64,000 bases of DNA from JAOUEA01 sp963734685 (GTDB lineage: Bacteria > Actinomycetota > UBA4738 > HRBIN12), in assembly GCA_963734685.1 (NCBI GenBank), contig CAVTIC010000001.1, forward strand, positions 310,001-374,000, written 5' to 3'. The notes beneath the pieces were generated by a model, which saw nothing but the letters and a program-made list of their open reading frames with translations, ran no database searches and was not told where the DNA came from. The translations under genes were made by a program, and so were the position numbers. Every line of letters begins with the position of its first letter. Positions within the stretch are counted from its first letter, which is position 1. Shown here in pieces: positions 54,347 through 64,000 of the stretch.

Positions 54347-55492
54347 ATGGGACAGTTCGATTCGGTGTTGAGCGATGAGCAGAGTCGTCGGGCGTTCCTT
54401 CGTTCGATGGCGGTCGTGGGCGGCATGGGCGTGCTGGCAGCCTGCCGCAAGGACGTGCAGTCGGGGGGTGAGGGTGGTTCGAGCGCAGCGGCGAGCGCGA
54501 TCCCACCGATCACCGAGGAGACCGGTGAGCTCAAGATCCACGAGTGGGCGGGCTACGACGCGAAGTGGCTCTGGCGCGACTACGCGAAGGCCGGATACCC
54601 CGATCCCACGTTCAGCTTCCTCACGAACACCGAGGGCGTGATCGCGAAGACCGCGGGCGGCTTCTACTGGGACCTCACCCACCCCGAGATCGGTTACATC
54701 CAGGACTACCTCGACCTCGGCGCGATCCAACCGTGGGACACGTCGCTGATCCCGAACTTCTCGAAGCTGGATCCGACCCTGCAACAGACCGGCCAGCTGA
54801 ACGGCGAGCAGTACGAGATCGTGCTCGACTGGGGCTACTCGGGCGTGATCATCCGCACGGACCAGGTCGACCCCTCGATCAACTCCTACAGCTACCTGTT
54901 CGACGACGCCCTCGCCGGGCACATCTCCTGGTTCGACACGCCGTGGATCCTCTCGATGGCGCACGTCACCCTCGGACTCGAGTCCGATCCGCTCGACGCG
55001 ACCCCCGAGGACCTGCAGGCCGCGAAGGAGCACTGCATCGCGGCGACGAAGAACCTGCACTCGATCTGGGTCGACTACACGGCGATGTGGGACGACGTGG
55101 CCAAGGGCAACGTGTGGGCGGCCTACTCATGGCCCGACACCTACGTGGTGCTCAAGGCCGATCAGCCCGTGCAGTACATCAAGCCGAAAGAGGGCGTCTT
55201 CACCTGGGCCGAGGGATTGATCCTCCGCTCGGAGACCGAGAACTACCACCACGCGCACGAATTCGCCGACGCCTGGGCGAGCGTCGAGGTCGGCCAGCGG
55301 CTCGTGAGCACGTGGGGCTACGGCCACGCGAACACCGACGTCGACCTCTCGCAGATCGACCCCGACGTCGTGGAGGTCTTCGGGCTCGACGATCTCGAGA
55401 CGGCGCTGTCGAGCGGCATCTTCGACGCCTACCAGCCCCAACGGGCCGAGTACAACCGCGCCTGGGACGAGGTCAAGGCGGCAGCGGGGTAG
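54347..55492 (+). CDS. ABC importer substrate-binding protein, polyamine type (PotD-like)
   Basis: This is a 381-residue solute-binding protein. It has a twin-arginine signal SRRAFLRSMAVVGG ending in a lipobox LAAC (Cys at about residue 33), so it is exported folded and lipid-anchored. Mature sequence LKIHEWAGYDAKWLWRDYAK and FTWAEGLILRSETEN matches the spermidine/putrescine PotD group. It opens an operon of four genes with two permeases and an ATPase. Substrate is a polyamine or similar cation, by family. The agmatinase in the window is consistent with polyamine metabolism. Confidence 0.88.
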   Translation: MGQFDSVLSDEQSRRAFLRSMAVVGGMGVLAACRKDVQSGGEGGSSAAASAIPPITEETGELKIHEWAGYDAKWLWRDYAKAGYPDPTFSFLTNTEGVIAKTAGGFYWDLTHPEIGYIQDYLDLGAIQPWDTSLIPNFSKLDPTLQQTGQLNGEQYEIVLDWGYSGVIIRTDQVDPSINSYSYLFDDALAGHISWFDTPWILSMAHVTLGLESDPLDATPEDLQAAKEHCIAATKNLHSIWVDYTAMWDDVAKGNVWAAYSWPDTYVVLKADQPVQYIKPKEGVFTWAEGLILRSETENYHHAHEFADAWASVEVGQRLVSTWGYGHANTDVDLSQIDPDVVEVFGLDDLETALSSGIFDAYQPQRAEYNRAWDEVKAAAG

Positions 55493-55514
55493 CCGGGTCT
55501 CCTCTCCCGAGCCC

Positions 55515-56423
55515 ATGGCGACCGAGACCGCCCCTGCCGAGGACGTCACTGCAGCCCCTCGGCGCCGCCGCGGCACCGGCCGGTGGCGGGCGACGAGCGG
55601 CCTGCTCGCGACGCCGACGATCTGGCTGATCGTCTTCTTCGTCGTGCCCGTGGTGATGGTGGGGCTCTACAGCGTCGGCCTCCTCACCCTGTTGCGGAAC
55701 GACGACTACCTCTCGCTCGAGCACTGGCGCTTCTTCCTCACGAGCGATACCTACCTGAGCCTGTTCTGGAAGTCGGTGAAGATGTCGCTCTGGGTGTCGA
55801 TCAGCGCGGTGCTGCTCGCCTACCCCGTCGCCTACCTGCTGGCCCTGATCGCGGGCACGCGCAAGTACACGCTGCTATTGGTGATCATCGTGCCGTTCCT
55901 CACCAGCTACCTGCTGCGGGTGCTCGCGTGGCGCGTGATCCTCGGGGAGTCGGGCGTCGCGAACTCGTTCCTGCAGACCGTCGGGCTCGCCGACGAGCCG
56001 GTGCGGTGGCTGTTCAACAGCCAGTTCGCGATCTACCTGGTGTTGAGCTACGTGTGGGTGCCGTTCGTGGCGCTGCCGATCTTCGTCTCGCTCGAGAACC
56101 TCGATCACCATCTGCTCGAGGCATCGAGCGATCTGGGAGCGAGCCGTCTGCGAACGTTCTGGACGGTGACGCTGCCATTGTCGCTGCCCGGCGTCGTCGC
56201 CGGCTTCATCTTCGTGTTCATCCCGACGATCGGGGAGTACGTGACCCCGCAGCTCGTCGGCGGACCCGGCGGGTTCATGTTCGGCAGCGCGATCCAGAGC
56301 GCGTTCACCGCCGGTCTCGACTGGCAGTTCGGCTCGGCCATGGCGATGTTCCTGATCTTCGCCGTCGCGGTGCTGCTCGTGGTCTTCGGACGGTTCCTCA
56401 ACGTTCGGAGCGTGGCCGAATGA
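55515..56423 (+). CDS. ABC importer permease (PotB-like)
   Basis: This is a 302-residue inner-membrane protein with six helices, belonging to the PotB/spermidine-putrescine permease family. Its coupling-helix EAA motif, EASSDLGASRLRTFWTVTLPLSLPG, lies near residues 200-223. It starts 22 bp after the binding-protein stop and overlaps the second permease (ATGA at 56420-56423). The pair forms the heterodimeric channel of the importer. The N-terminal 30 residues are hydrophilic and Arg-rich. Confidence 0.9.
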   Translation: MATETAPAEDVTAAPRRRRGTGRWRATSGLLATPTIWLIVFFVVPVVMVGLYSVGLLTLLRNDDYLSLEHWRFFLTSDTYLSLFWKSVKMSLWVSISAVLLAYPVAYLLALIAGTRKYTLLLVIIVPFLTSYLLRVLAWRVILGESGVANSFLQTVGLADEPVRWLFNSQFAIYLVLSYVWVPFVALPIFVSLENLDHHLLEASSDLGASRLRTFWTVTLPLSLPGVVAGFIFVFIPTIGEYVTPQLVGGPGGFMFGSAIQSAFTAGLDWQFGSAMAMFLIFAVAVLLVVFGRFLNVRSVAE

Positions 56424-57261
56424 ACGTCGCCGTCTCGAACGCCGGTCGTCGCTGGCTCTGGGTCACGTTCTGGATCCTCGTCGTCTTCCTGTACGCGCCG
56501 CTCGTGATCCTCGTGATCTTCTCCTTCAACGACCGCGAGCTCGTCTCCTTCCCGTGGGAAGGCTTCACCTTGCGCTGGTACCGGACCTTCGTCGACAACG
56601 TCGAGATCCTCGACGCCCTCCGGATGAGCCTGTGGGTGGCGGCACTGACCGCGGTCGTCACCACGGTGCTCGCGATCCCCGCGTCGATCGCCCTCGTCCG
56701 GCGCCGGTTCTTCGCCAAAGGATTGGTGTCGGGCATCATGCTTGCGCCACTCGTGATCCCGTTGGTCGTGCTCGGCACGGCCCTGCTGATCTTGTTCAAC
56801 ACGATCGGCATGCCGTTCTCGGGACTCACGATCGCGATCGGGCACATCGTGATCGCGCTGCCGTTCGCGATCCTCACGCTCGTGCCGCGCCTCGAGCGCA
56901 TCCCAGCCTCCCTCGAAGAGGCCTCTCGGGACCTCGGCGCCGGCTGGTTCACCACGTTCCGCCAGATCACGTGGCCCCTGATGCTGCCGGCGATCTTCTC
57001 GGCGTTCCTGCTGAGCTTCGTGATCTCGTTCGACGAGGTCGTGATCGCTTCGTTCGTGGCGGGCGACCAGGTGACCTTCCCCGTCTACCTGTACTCGCAG
57101 CTGCGGTTGCCGCGACGGCTTCCGGCGGTGATCGCGGTGGCCGTCGTGATCCTCGTCATCTCGGCGGTGGTCGTGATCGCGTCGGAGGTGCTGCGCAAGG
57201 TCACCGACCAGCGGCTCGAGGCCGACACGACCGTCTACGACGAGGATGAGGTGGTGGTGTC

Positions 57262-57265
<4 letters not shown>
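56420..57265 (+). CDS. ABC importer permease (PotC-like)
   Basis: This is a 281-residue PotC-type permease with six helices. Its EAA motif is EASRDLGAGWFTTFRQITWPLMLP at about residues 166-189. Start and stop both overlap neighbours by four bases (ATGA at 56420 and 57262), which couples translation of permease 1, permease 2 and ATPase. An acidic tail (VYDEDEVVVS) follows the last helix. Confidence 0.9.
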
Positions 57266-58359
<1,094 letters not shown>

Positions 58360-58370
58360 GGACGCTCGCG

Positions 58371-59550
58371 TCAGCCGACGAGCGCTCGGGTGCCTCGCTT
58401 CTGCAGCTGATCGGCGATGATGTTGCGCTGCACCTCACTCGTGCCTTCCCAGATGCGGTCGACACGCAGCTCGCGCCAGAATCGCTCCGCGACGTTCTCT
58501 CGCATGTACCCGCGGCCGCCGAAGATCTGCACGGCCCGGTCGGCGACCCGGCCAGCCATCTCGCTGGCGTAGAGCTTGGCCATCGAGCACTGCCCGTGCT
58601 GGATCTTCACGTCGATGCCGGCGTCGATGTTCCCGGCGAGCCGGTAGGTCATGAGCCGAGCGGCCCACAGTTCGGTGAGCGAGTCGGCGAGCATGTGCGA
58701 GATCGCCTGGTGCTCGATGATGGGCTGCCCGAACTGCACCCGCTGTTGCGCGAACGCCGTCGCCTCGTCGATCAGGCGCTCGGCGGCGCCGCAGCAGCGA
58801 GCGGCGATCATGAGGCGCTCGTAGCGGAACCACTCGTACGTGAACGCCATGCCGTCCCCCTCCTCCCCGACGAGGTTGGCGGCCGGCACACGGACGTCGT
58901 CGAAGGCGACGACGGCGTGCGTGTCGGGATAGGTGTGCGTGTAGGCGGGGTCGCGAACATGCCGCACGCCCGGCGTCGTCTTTGTCGACGAAGAACATCG
59001 CGTGCGCGCCCTCGTTCGGGCCGCCGACGATCTTCGCCTGGAAGAAGCAGTAGGTGGCGCTGTCGTACGAGGTCACGTGCATCTTCTCGCCGCTGAGCAC
59101 GTACTCGTCGCCGTCTCGGCGCGCGGTGGCCTCGATCGCGTCGACGTCGCTGCCGGCGCCGGCCTCGGTGATCGCGTAGCACTCGTGCCGCTCGCCGCGG
59201 ATCGTCGGCAGGATCCAGGTCTGCATCTGGTGGTCGCTGACGACCTCGGGAGCCCACGCGGGCGGGGTGTGCACGCACCAGCCGAGCGCGTTCGTGACCC
59301 GGCCGATCTGCTCACTGACGAGCACCTGCTGGAGGGTGGTCATGCCGCTACCGCCGAGCTCGGTGGGCATGTTCATGGCGTAGAGGCCGAGCTCGATCGC
59401 CCTGTCGTGGTGCTTGCTGCGCTCGTCGTCGGGGATACGGCCATGGTTCGCCTCGGCGTGCTCCTCCCAGGGGATCAGGTCCTCGTCGACGAAGCGCCGC
59501 GTGCGCTCCTGGATCGCACGATCCTCATCGGTCAGCGGATAGGTGGTCAT
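58371..59550 (-). CDS. Acyl-CoA dehydrogenase, frameshifted
   Basis: This flavoenzyme is about 392 residues when the frame is joined. The N-terminal half contains CYAITEAGAGSDVDAIEA; the C-terminal half contains QIFGGRGYMRENVAERFW and RIWEGTSEVQRNI, with the catalytic Glu position kept. An extra base at about 58,977 (in a DKD-TPGVRHV junction) breaks the frame after FFVDKD. The second frame begins RHVRDPAYTHTYP. It is not a paralogue tandem but is of the same broad type as the gene at 18,262. It is convergent with the Pot-type operon. Confidence 0.85.
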
Positions 59551-59627
59551 GGCGCGGAGTCTAGGCGACGATCCGAGCGAGCCGTGACCCGGAGCCGTAC
59601 CGCGACCGGACTCGATCGGGCCGACTT

Positions 59628-59677
59628 GGCAGGGACGTCACTCTTGGATTGCTGGTCCCACAACGGAGGTCCCTGCC
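59628..59677. repeat. Inverted repeat in gap upstream of acyl-CoA dehydrogenase
   Basis: GGCAGGGAC (59628-59636) and its exact complement GTCCCTGCC (59669-59677) face each other across 32 bp. It lies in the 156-bp gap between the acyl-CoA dehydrogenase start and the serine hydrolase stop. It may be a terminator for the minus-strand serine hydrolase/amidase pair or an operator. I see no gene in the gap. Confidence 0.5.
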
Positions 59678-59706
59678 CAGTCACCGCGACCGATGAGGCC
59701 CGGAAC

Positions 59707-60819
59707 TCACGGACCCTCCCGGTCACCGGTCACCAGCTCGAACGCCTCGGCGAGGATCGTCATGCGGCTGAAGTCGCTCGGCATGCCCGACCGCTGGTGA
59801 CCGGCCACGATCGTCACGTCGCGAGCGGGGCACGTGTATGCGGTGGTGCCCCAGAAGCCGTCGTGACCCCACCAGGTTTCTTCGCCGACCTCGGCGCGGA
59901 AGAGGAACATCGCGGCGGAGGATGGGTCGTCCTCGTCGCTCATGCCCTCGGCGAGCGGCACGTCGACCAGCGTCGTGGTCATCGTCGCGAGCGTCGACGG
60001 CTCCCGGAAGACATCACCGACGAGGAGACCTCGGAAGAACCGAGCGAGGTCGCGGCACGTGGACATCAGCCCGCCGCCGCCGTACAGGTCGACGGACGCG
60101 TCCATGTCGGCGACGTCGAACTCACCCTCGTATTGATGCGAGAGCGGCGGGAGATCCGCCGGCGCGTGCTCGATCGACTCCTGCCATGTGTGCATGAGGC
60201 CCAACCGCTCGTAGCCGACCAGCTCGCGGATCGCCGCCCCCATGGTCAGACCCGTCGTCCGCTCGAGCACCTCGCCCACGAGGCACGCACCCGTGTCCGA
60301 GTACCCGAACCGCGCGCCCGGCGGCCCGTACAGCTCCCCGTGAGACACGGCGAACCCGACCTGCTCGAGCCGCGTCCACCGGCGCCCAGCGTCCAGGTAG
60401 ACCTGGGACGTGAAGCCGTCCGTGATCGACGCGTCGTAGGCATCCGCCGCGAAGTCGTAGATGCCACTCGTGTGCGTGAGCAGATGGCCCAGCGTGATCG
60501 CGTCGGTGTCGTAGCCGCCCGACCGCAGCACCACGTCGTACTCGCCGGGCAATAGCGCGGCTACGGTGTCATCGAGCGAGAGCCGGCCGTCCTCCACCAG
60601 CCGGAGAGTGGCGGCGGCCACGAACGGCTTCGTCACGCTCGCGATGCGGAACCGCGACCCGGGCACGAGCGGTGCGCCGGACGAGCGGTCTGCCACACCG
60701 GCCGCGACCTCGACGTCGAGCCCCGGCGAGAGCACGTGCAGCAACCGACCGGGCATCTCGGGCCATGCCTCGACATCGCGCTCGACGAGCGCTTGCAGCC
60801 GCGCCTCGAGATCGGTCAC
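59707..60819 (-). CDS. Class C beta-lactamase-like serine hydrolase
   Basis: The protein has 370 residues and the beta-lactamase/transpeptidase-like fold. The SxxK motif is Ser61-VT-Lys64 (RIASVTKPF). The second motif is YSDTG (Tyr173), a variant of YxN. The third is HDG in WWGHDGFWG, which replaces KTG. This set matches esterase EstB/DD-peptidase-like serine hydrolases. No signal peptide is visible, so the enzyme is probably cytoplasmic. The GTG at 60819 overlaps the amidase stop (GTGA), so it is co-translated with the amidase. Confidence 0.87.
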   Translation of the reverse strand: MTDLEARLQALVERDVEAWPEMPGRLLHVLSPGLDVEVAAGVADRSSGAPLVPGSRFRIASVTKPFVAAATLRLVEDGRLSLDDTVAALLPGEYDVVLRSGGYDTDAITLGHLLTHTSGIYDFAADAYDASITDGFTSQVYLDAGRRWTRLEQVGFAVSHGELYGPPGARFGYSDTGACLVGEVLERTTGLTMGAAIRELVGYERLGLMHTWQESIEHAPADLPPLSHQYEGEFDVADMDASVDLYGGGGLMSTCRDLARFFRGLLVGDVFREPSTLATMTTTLVDVPLAEGMSDEDDPSSAAMFLFRAEVGEETWWGHDGFWGTTAYTCPARDVTIVAGHQRSGMPSDFSRMTILAEAFELVTGDREGP

Positions 60820-62240
60820 GGGAACGACGGGACCTCGCGCGCCACACCCGCCCACGGCCGCACGCGCTCGATCGCCGCGCCGATGCGGAACGCGCTCACA
60901 TCGTCGAACGTCCGCGCCACGATCTGCACGCCGGTCGGCACACCGTTGGTGGCCACGCCGCTCGGAACGGCGAGCACAGGACACGGCGACAGCACGTTGA
61001 ACGGCGTCGTCATGTAGCAGAGGAACTGCCGGTCGTTCGGGCCACCGTCGTCGAAGACCTTCCCGAGGATGCTGTCGCCCGCCGGGATGCCCGTCACCGC
61101 CCACGTCGGGCACACGAGCCCTCGGTATCGCCGGAAGAGCTTCCCGATCGGTTCCCACATCTCTTGCTCACCTTCGAGGCCGGTCAGGTAGGAGCGCGGC
61201 TCGCCCATGTACATCTGCGCTTCCTCGGCCCATGCGAGGGCGTAGTCGTTGAGCAGGTCGCCGAACGCCGCGGCGGCCCCGCCGATCTCGGCTCCGAAGA
61301 TCGCCGCGTAGTGGCGGCGCGCGGTCGCCATGATGTGCTGCAGGTTCCACGGGATCGCCACCTCATCGACGATCGCGCCGGCTTCCTCGAGTGCCGCGCC
61401 GACGGCTCTCGTGTTCGCCGCCACCTCGGGGTCGACGGCCCACGCGCCGAGATCGACCGAGAGCGCGATGCGCCACCCTTCGATGCCCTTCATCTGGGCC
61501 GGGATCCGCACCTTCGGGCGCAGCGACGTGACGTCGAGGGCATGGGGCCCTGCCAGTACGTTCTCGAACAAGACGCAGTCGGCGACCGTGCGGGCGAGCG
61601 GCCCGTCGTGGCAGAAGCGGTCGAGGTTGAACGGCGGGCCCGTCGGCACGCGTCCGTGCGGCGGCTTGAACCCCACCACGCCGTTGATCGACGCGGGGAT
61701 ACGGATCGAGCCGCCGATGTCGGAACCGCTCGCGAGCAGCGAGGTGCCGCTGGCGAGCGACGCTCCGGCGCCTCCGCTCGAGCCCCCGACGGCCACCGAG
61801 GGGTTCCAGGGGTTGCGCGTCACGTCCCACAGCTTCGAGTGCGTGTACCCGGCGCAGCTGAACTCCGGCGTCGTGGTCCGCGCATGCACGACGGCGCCAG
61901 CCTTCAGGATGCGCTCGGCGATGGGTGCGGTCCGCGCGGCGATCTCGTCGATCGCGAGCGATCCGTACCGCATGCGCCAGCCCTCGACGGGAACCTCTTC
62001 CTTCATCGCGACGGGCAGGCCTTCCAGCGGCCGGATCCGCTCGCCCCGCACGTAGCGCTCGGCGCTCGCCTCGGCGGCGACCCGGGCTTCGTCACGGCGC
62101 CGCTCGCACAGCGCGTTCACGGTCGTCTCGACCTCGTCGGCACGACGCTCCACGCTGTCGAGCAGGTCGATGGGCGACAGGTCGCGGGCGCGCATCGCCG
62201 CGAGGGCATCGGTGGCGGTCATCTCCCAGGGCTCGGTCAT
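60816..62240 (-). CDS. Amidase (amidase signature family)
   Basis: The protein is 474 residues. The triad is Lys80 (VAMKEEVPV), Ser154 (VGGSSGGAG) and Ser178 (DIGGSIRIP), with the correct 24-residue spacing. The ATG at 62240 gives MTEPWEMTATDALAAM, a normal N-terminus. It is translationally coupled to the serine hydrolase downstream, so the two may hydrolyse the same compound in steps. Sequence detail differs from the amidase at 12,482, so this is not a recent duplicate. Confidence 0.9.
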   Translation of the reverse strand: MTEPWEMTATDALAAMRARDLSPIDLLDSVERRADEVETTVNALCERRRDEARVAAEASAERYVRGERIRPLEGLPVAMKEEVPVEGWRMRYGSLAIDEIAARTAPIAERILKAGAVVHARTTTPEFSCAGYTHSKLWDVTRNPWNPSVAVGGSSGGAGASLASGTSLLASGSDIGGSIRIPASINGVVGFKPPHGRVPTGPPFNLDRFCHDGPLARTVADCVLFENVLAGPHALDVTSLRPKVRIPAQMKGIEGWRIALSVDLGAWAVDPEVAANTRAVGAALEEAGAIVDEVAIPWNLQHIMATARRHYAAIFGAEIGGAAAAFGDLLNDYALAWAEEAQMYMGEPRSYLTGLEGEQEMWEPIGKLFRRYRGLVCPTWAVTGIPAGDSILGKVFDDGGPNDRQFLCYMTTPFNVLSPCPVLAVPSGVATNGVPTGVQIVARTFDDVSAFRIGAAIERVRPWAGVAREVPSFP

Positions 62241-62337
62241 TGCGCGCAGGCTACCCGAGCCTCCACCGCCCGGGCGAACGAACGCACAGACATGCCGCGA
62301 TCGACAGCGGCCTCCGCGGTTCGAGAGGATGAGTGCC

Positions 62338-63291
62338 ATGAAGCTTCGCCGCAGACGCAGTGCTCACGTCGAGGACCGACGGGGACAGGGTGCCGCCGGC
62401 AGCGGTATGGGCTTCCCCGGACTCGGCGGAGGCGGCGGCCTGGGGCGCGGCGGCAGCCTCGGTGGTGGTGGGCTTCCGATCGGGAAGGGTGGCGGCATCG
62501 GGCTGATCGTCGTGCTGATCGTGCTCGCCGTCTGCGTCGCCCCCCAGCTGACCGGCGGCGGGGGCGGCGACCTCGGCGGCGTGCTCGGAGGCGACCCGTT
62601 CTCCGGCTTCGGTCAGGCGCAACCGGGCGACACCACGACACCGCTCGATCCCGACGACAGGCTCTTCGGCTTCGTGAACGCGGTGGTCGACGACGTGAAC
62701 GTCACGTGGAAGGACATCTTCGCCGGCACGGGACAACGATACGAGGCGGCGACGCTCGTCGTGTTCGAAGGTCGCACCCAGACCGGGTGTGGACCCGGTT
62801 CCGCGGCGACCGGACCCTTCTACTGCCCGGCCGACAGCAACGTCTACCTCGACCTCGGGTTCTTCCGTGAGCTCCGGGAGCGTTTCGGAGCACCGGGCGA
62901 TTTCGCGCAGGCGTACGTGATCGCGCACGAGTACGGGCATCACGTGCAGAACCTGCTCGGCATCAACGCCGAGGTGCAGCGCATCTCACAGCAAGAACCC
63001 GACCGAGCCAACGACATGTCGGTGAGGCTCGAGCTACAGGCGGACTGCCTTGCCGGCGTCTGGGGTCATACGGCGCTGCAGCAGGGCGAGCTGTCCGAGG
63101 GCGACCTCGACGAGGCGCTCGCCGCGGCCGAGTCGATCGGCGACGACCGGATCCAGGAAACGACCACTGGGCGCATCGATCCCGAGAGCTGGACGCACGG
63201 GAGCGCCGAACAGCGCGCCAAGTGGTTCAGCATCGGATTCGACTCGGGCGATCCGGCGAGCTGCGACACGTTCAACGCCGACCCCCTCTAG
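62338..63291 (+). CDS. Neutral zinc metallopeptidase (YpfJ family)
   Basis: The protein is 317 residues. The N-terminal part is basic, then Gly-rich (residues 20-50), then a single membrane helix (about 53-70). The rest is a neutral zinc metallopeptidase domain with HEYGHHVQNLLG and the distal RLELQADCLAGVWGH, which supplies the third zinc ligand. The catalytic domain would face outside the membrane. Its function is not known even in the family. It stands alone and converges on the cysteine-synthase-like gene. Confidence 0.9.
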   Translation: MKLRRRRSAHVEDRRGQGAAGSGMGFPGLGGGGGLGRGGSLGGGGLPIGKGGGIGLIVVLIVLAVCVAPQLTGGGGGDLGGVLGGDPFSGFGQAQPGDTTTPLDPDDRLFGFVNAVVDDVNVTWKDIFAGTGQRYEAATLVVFEGRTQTGCGPGSAATGPFYCPADSNVYLDLGFFRELRERFGAPGDFAQAYVIAHEYGHHVQNLLGINAEVQRISQQEPDRANDMSVRLELQADCLAGVWGHTALQQGELSEGDLDEALAAAESIGDDRIQETTTGRIDPESWTHGSAEQRAKWFSIGFDSGDPASCDTFNADPL

Positions 63292-63313
63292 TCTGCCCTC
63301 TCGCCGACCGCCG

Positions 63314-64000
63314 CTACCGGATGAACTCCAAGCGATCGCGGTGGGCGTCGATCGCTTCGACCGTGTCGGGGTCGAGCGCGTGGTCGCGTTCGGGCTCCTC
63401 GACCTCGGGCTTCTCGCCGTAGAGCTCGCCGGAGAGGTAGCGCTGGCCGGTGTCGCAGACCACTGTGACGACGCGTCGCAGCTCGGGGTGGTGTTCGATC
63501 ACCTTGTGCACCGCGGCGACGTTGATGCCGCTCGACGGTCCGCAGAGCAGACCTTCCTCACGGGCGAGGCGGCGGGCGGTGACGAGCGCCTCCTCGGTCG
63601 AGACCGTCACGATGCCGTCCATCGCGGCGAGGTCGAGGTTCGGCGGCACGATGCCGTCACCGATGCCGGGCACGCCGTGCGTGCCCCAGGTGTGGTCGGT
63701 GATCAGCGGGCACTCCGCCGGCTCCACCGCGAACGCCAGCAGGTTCGGGTTGCGTGCCTTGAGCGCGTGCGCGACCCCGCTGATCCAGCCGCCGGTACCT
63801 TGCGCACCGACCACCGCGTCGACGCGGCCACCCGATTGCTCCCAGATCTCCTCGCCGCTCGCGAGCTGGGCCTCGGGATTGTCCGGGTTCTCGAACTCTC
63901 CCGGGAAGAAGTACCGGTCGGGGTCGGCGGCCACGATCTCCCGCATCCTCGCCAGGGCGAGATCGATGTCGGTGCCCGCGCCCGGTGTGAGCACCAGGTC
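63314..64000 (-). CDS. Partial cysteine synthase/cystathionine beta-synthase family protein
   Basis: The C-terminal about 228 residues of a fold-type II PLP enzyme are present; the N-terminus with the PLP lysine lies beyond the right edge. Visible parts are the phosphate-binding region VGAQGTGGWISGVAHALK, a GIGDGIVPPNLD loop and LLCGPSSGINVAA, which are typical of CysK/CysM/CBS-type enzymes. The length and the C-terminal extension suggest cysteine synthase A or cystathionine beta-synthase. The window does not let me tell these apart. The reading frame is open to the edge. Confidence 0.88.
   Translation of the reverse strand, partial: DLVLTPGAGTDIDLALARMREIVAADPDRYFFPGEFENPDNPEAQLASGEEIWEQSGGRVDAVVGAQGTGGWISGVAHALKARNPNLLAFAVEPAECPLITDHTWGTHGVPGIGDGIVPPNLDLAAMDGIVTVSTEEALVTARRLAREEGLLCGPSSGINVAAVHKVIEHHPELRRVVTVVCDTGQRYLSGELYGEKPEVEEPERDHALDPDTVEAIDAHRDRLEFIR

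Overview
The window is a 64 kb stretch of GC-rich DNA that looks like chromosome from an actinobacterium, probably an uncultured Actinomycetota known from a metagenome. The evidence is the strong G/C third-position bias, the frequent GTG and TTG starts, the many ATGA/GTGA stop-start overlaps and a mycothiol-type DinB/MDMPI-like protein. I see no rRNA, tRNA, phage, transposase, integrase or CRISPR array. Genes are packed tightly on both strands, and no gap without a gene exceeds about 210 bp.

Layout. 1-5.1 kb: a partial membrane protein, a cold-shock protein, a phosphotransferase-like protein, a secreted AOC-type barrel protein, threonine synthase with an unknown overlapping partner, and a membrane protein. 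5.1-9.9 kb: ilvD, then two tandem FAD-dependent amine/amino-acid oxidase paralogues followed by a 25-bp tandem repeat that contains the second gene's stop codon. 9.9-12.5 kb: an FNT (formate/nitrite) channel followed by a two-gene ABC-2 exporter. 12.5-29.6 kb: mainly oxidative and hydrolytic metabolism, with an amidase overlapping a phytoene-desaturase-like flavoprotein, an amine oxidase, an amidohydrolase, an acyl-CoA dehydrogenase, a SulP transporter, two unknown envelope proteins, a Tat-exported phosphoesterase, an SDR, a C45-like acyltransferase/hydrolase, an ADP-forming CoA ligase and a second phytoene-desaturase-like gene divergent from a TetR regulator. 30.4-40.3 kb: agmatinase, nucleoside hydrolase plus ribokinase, an atypical ureohydrolase overlapping a dimethylglycine-dehydrogenase-like protein, a VWA protein, a zinc-ribbon protein, a Rieske oxygenase and an Lrp regulator. 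Together these suggest use of N-methylated, guanidino and nucleoside nitrogen compounds.

41.4-53.7 kb is a full myo-inositol catabolic and uptake locus. On the minus strand lie iolG, an iolE-like gene, the sugar-binding protein, permease and ATPase of an ABC importer, iolC, iolB and iolA/mmsA. On the plus strand are iolD and a LacI regulator, with a perfect TTGGAACGTTCCAA palindrome between the two arms. Between about 42.20 and 51.16 kb nearly every gene is broken by single-base indels roughly every 100 bp, while the protein sequence on both sides of each break stays recognisable. This looks like a poor consensus, not gene decay. Isolated indels of the same kind break four other genes (about 27,856, 31,166, 40,558 and 58,977).

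53.7-64 kb: an Hsp20 chaperone with a terminator, a polyamine-type ABC importer (binding protein, two permeases, ATPase), an acyl-CoA dehydrogenase, a serine hydrolase overlapping an amidase, a YpfJ-like metalloprotease and a partial cysteine/cystathionine synthase. I did not find a convincing new defence, secretion or biosynthetic system. The most interesting leads are the ureohydrolase/demethylase pair, the inositol control region and the TetR/flavoprotein divergent control region.
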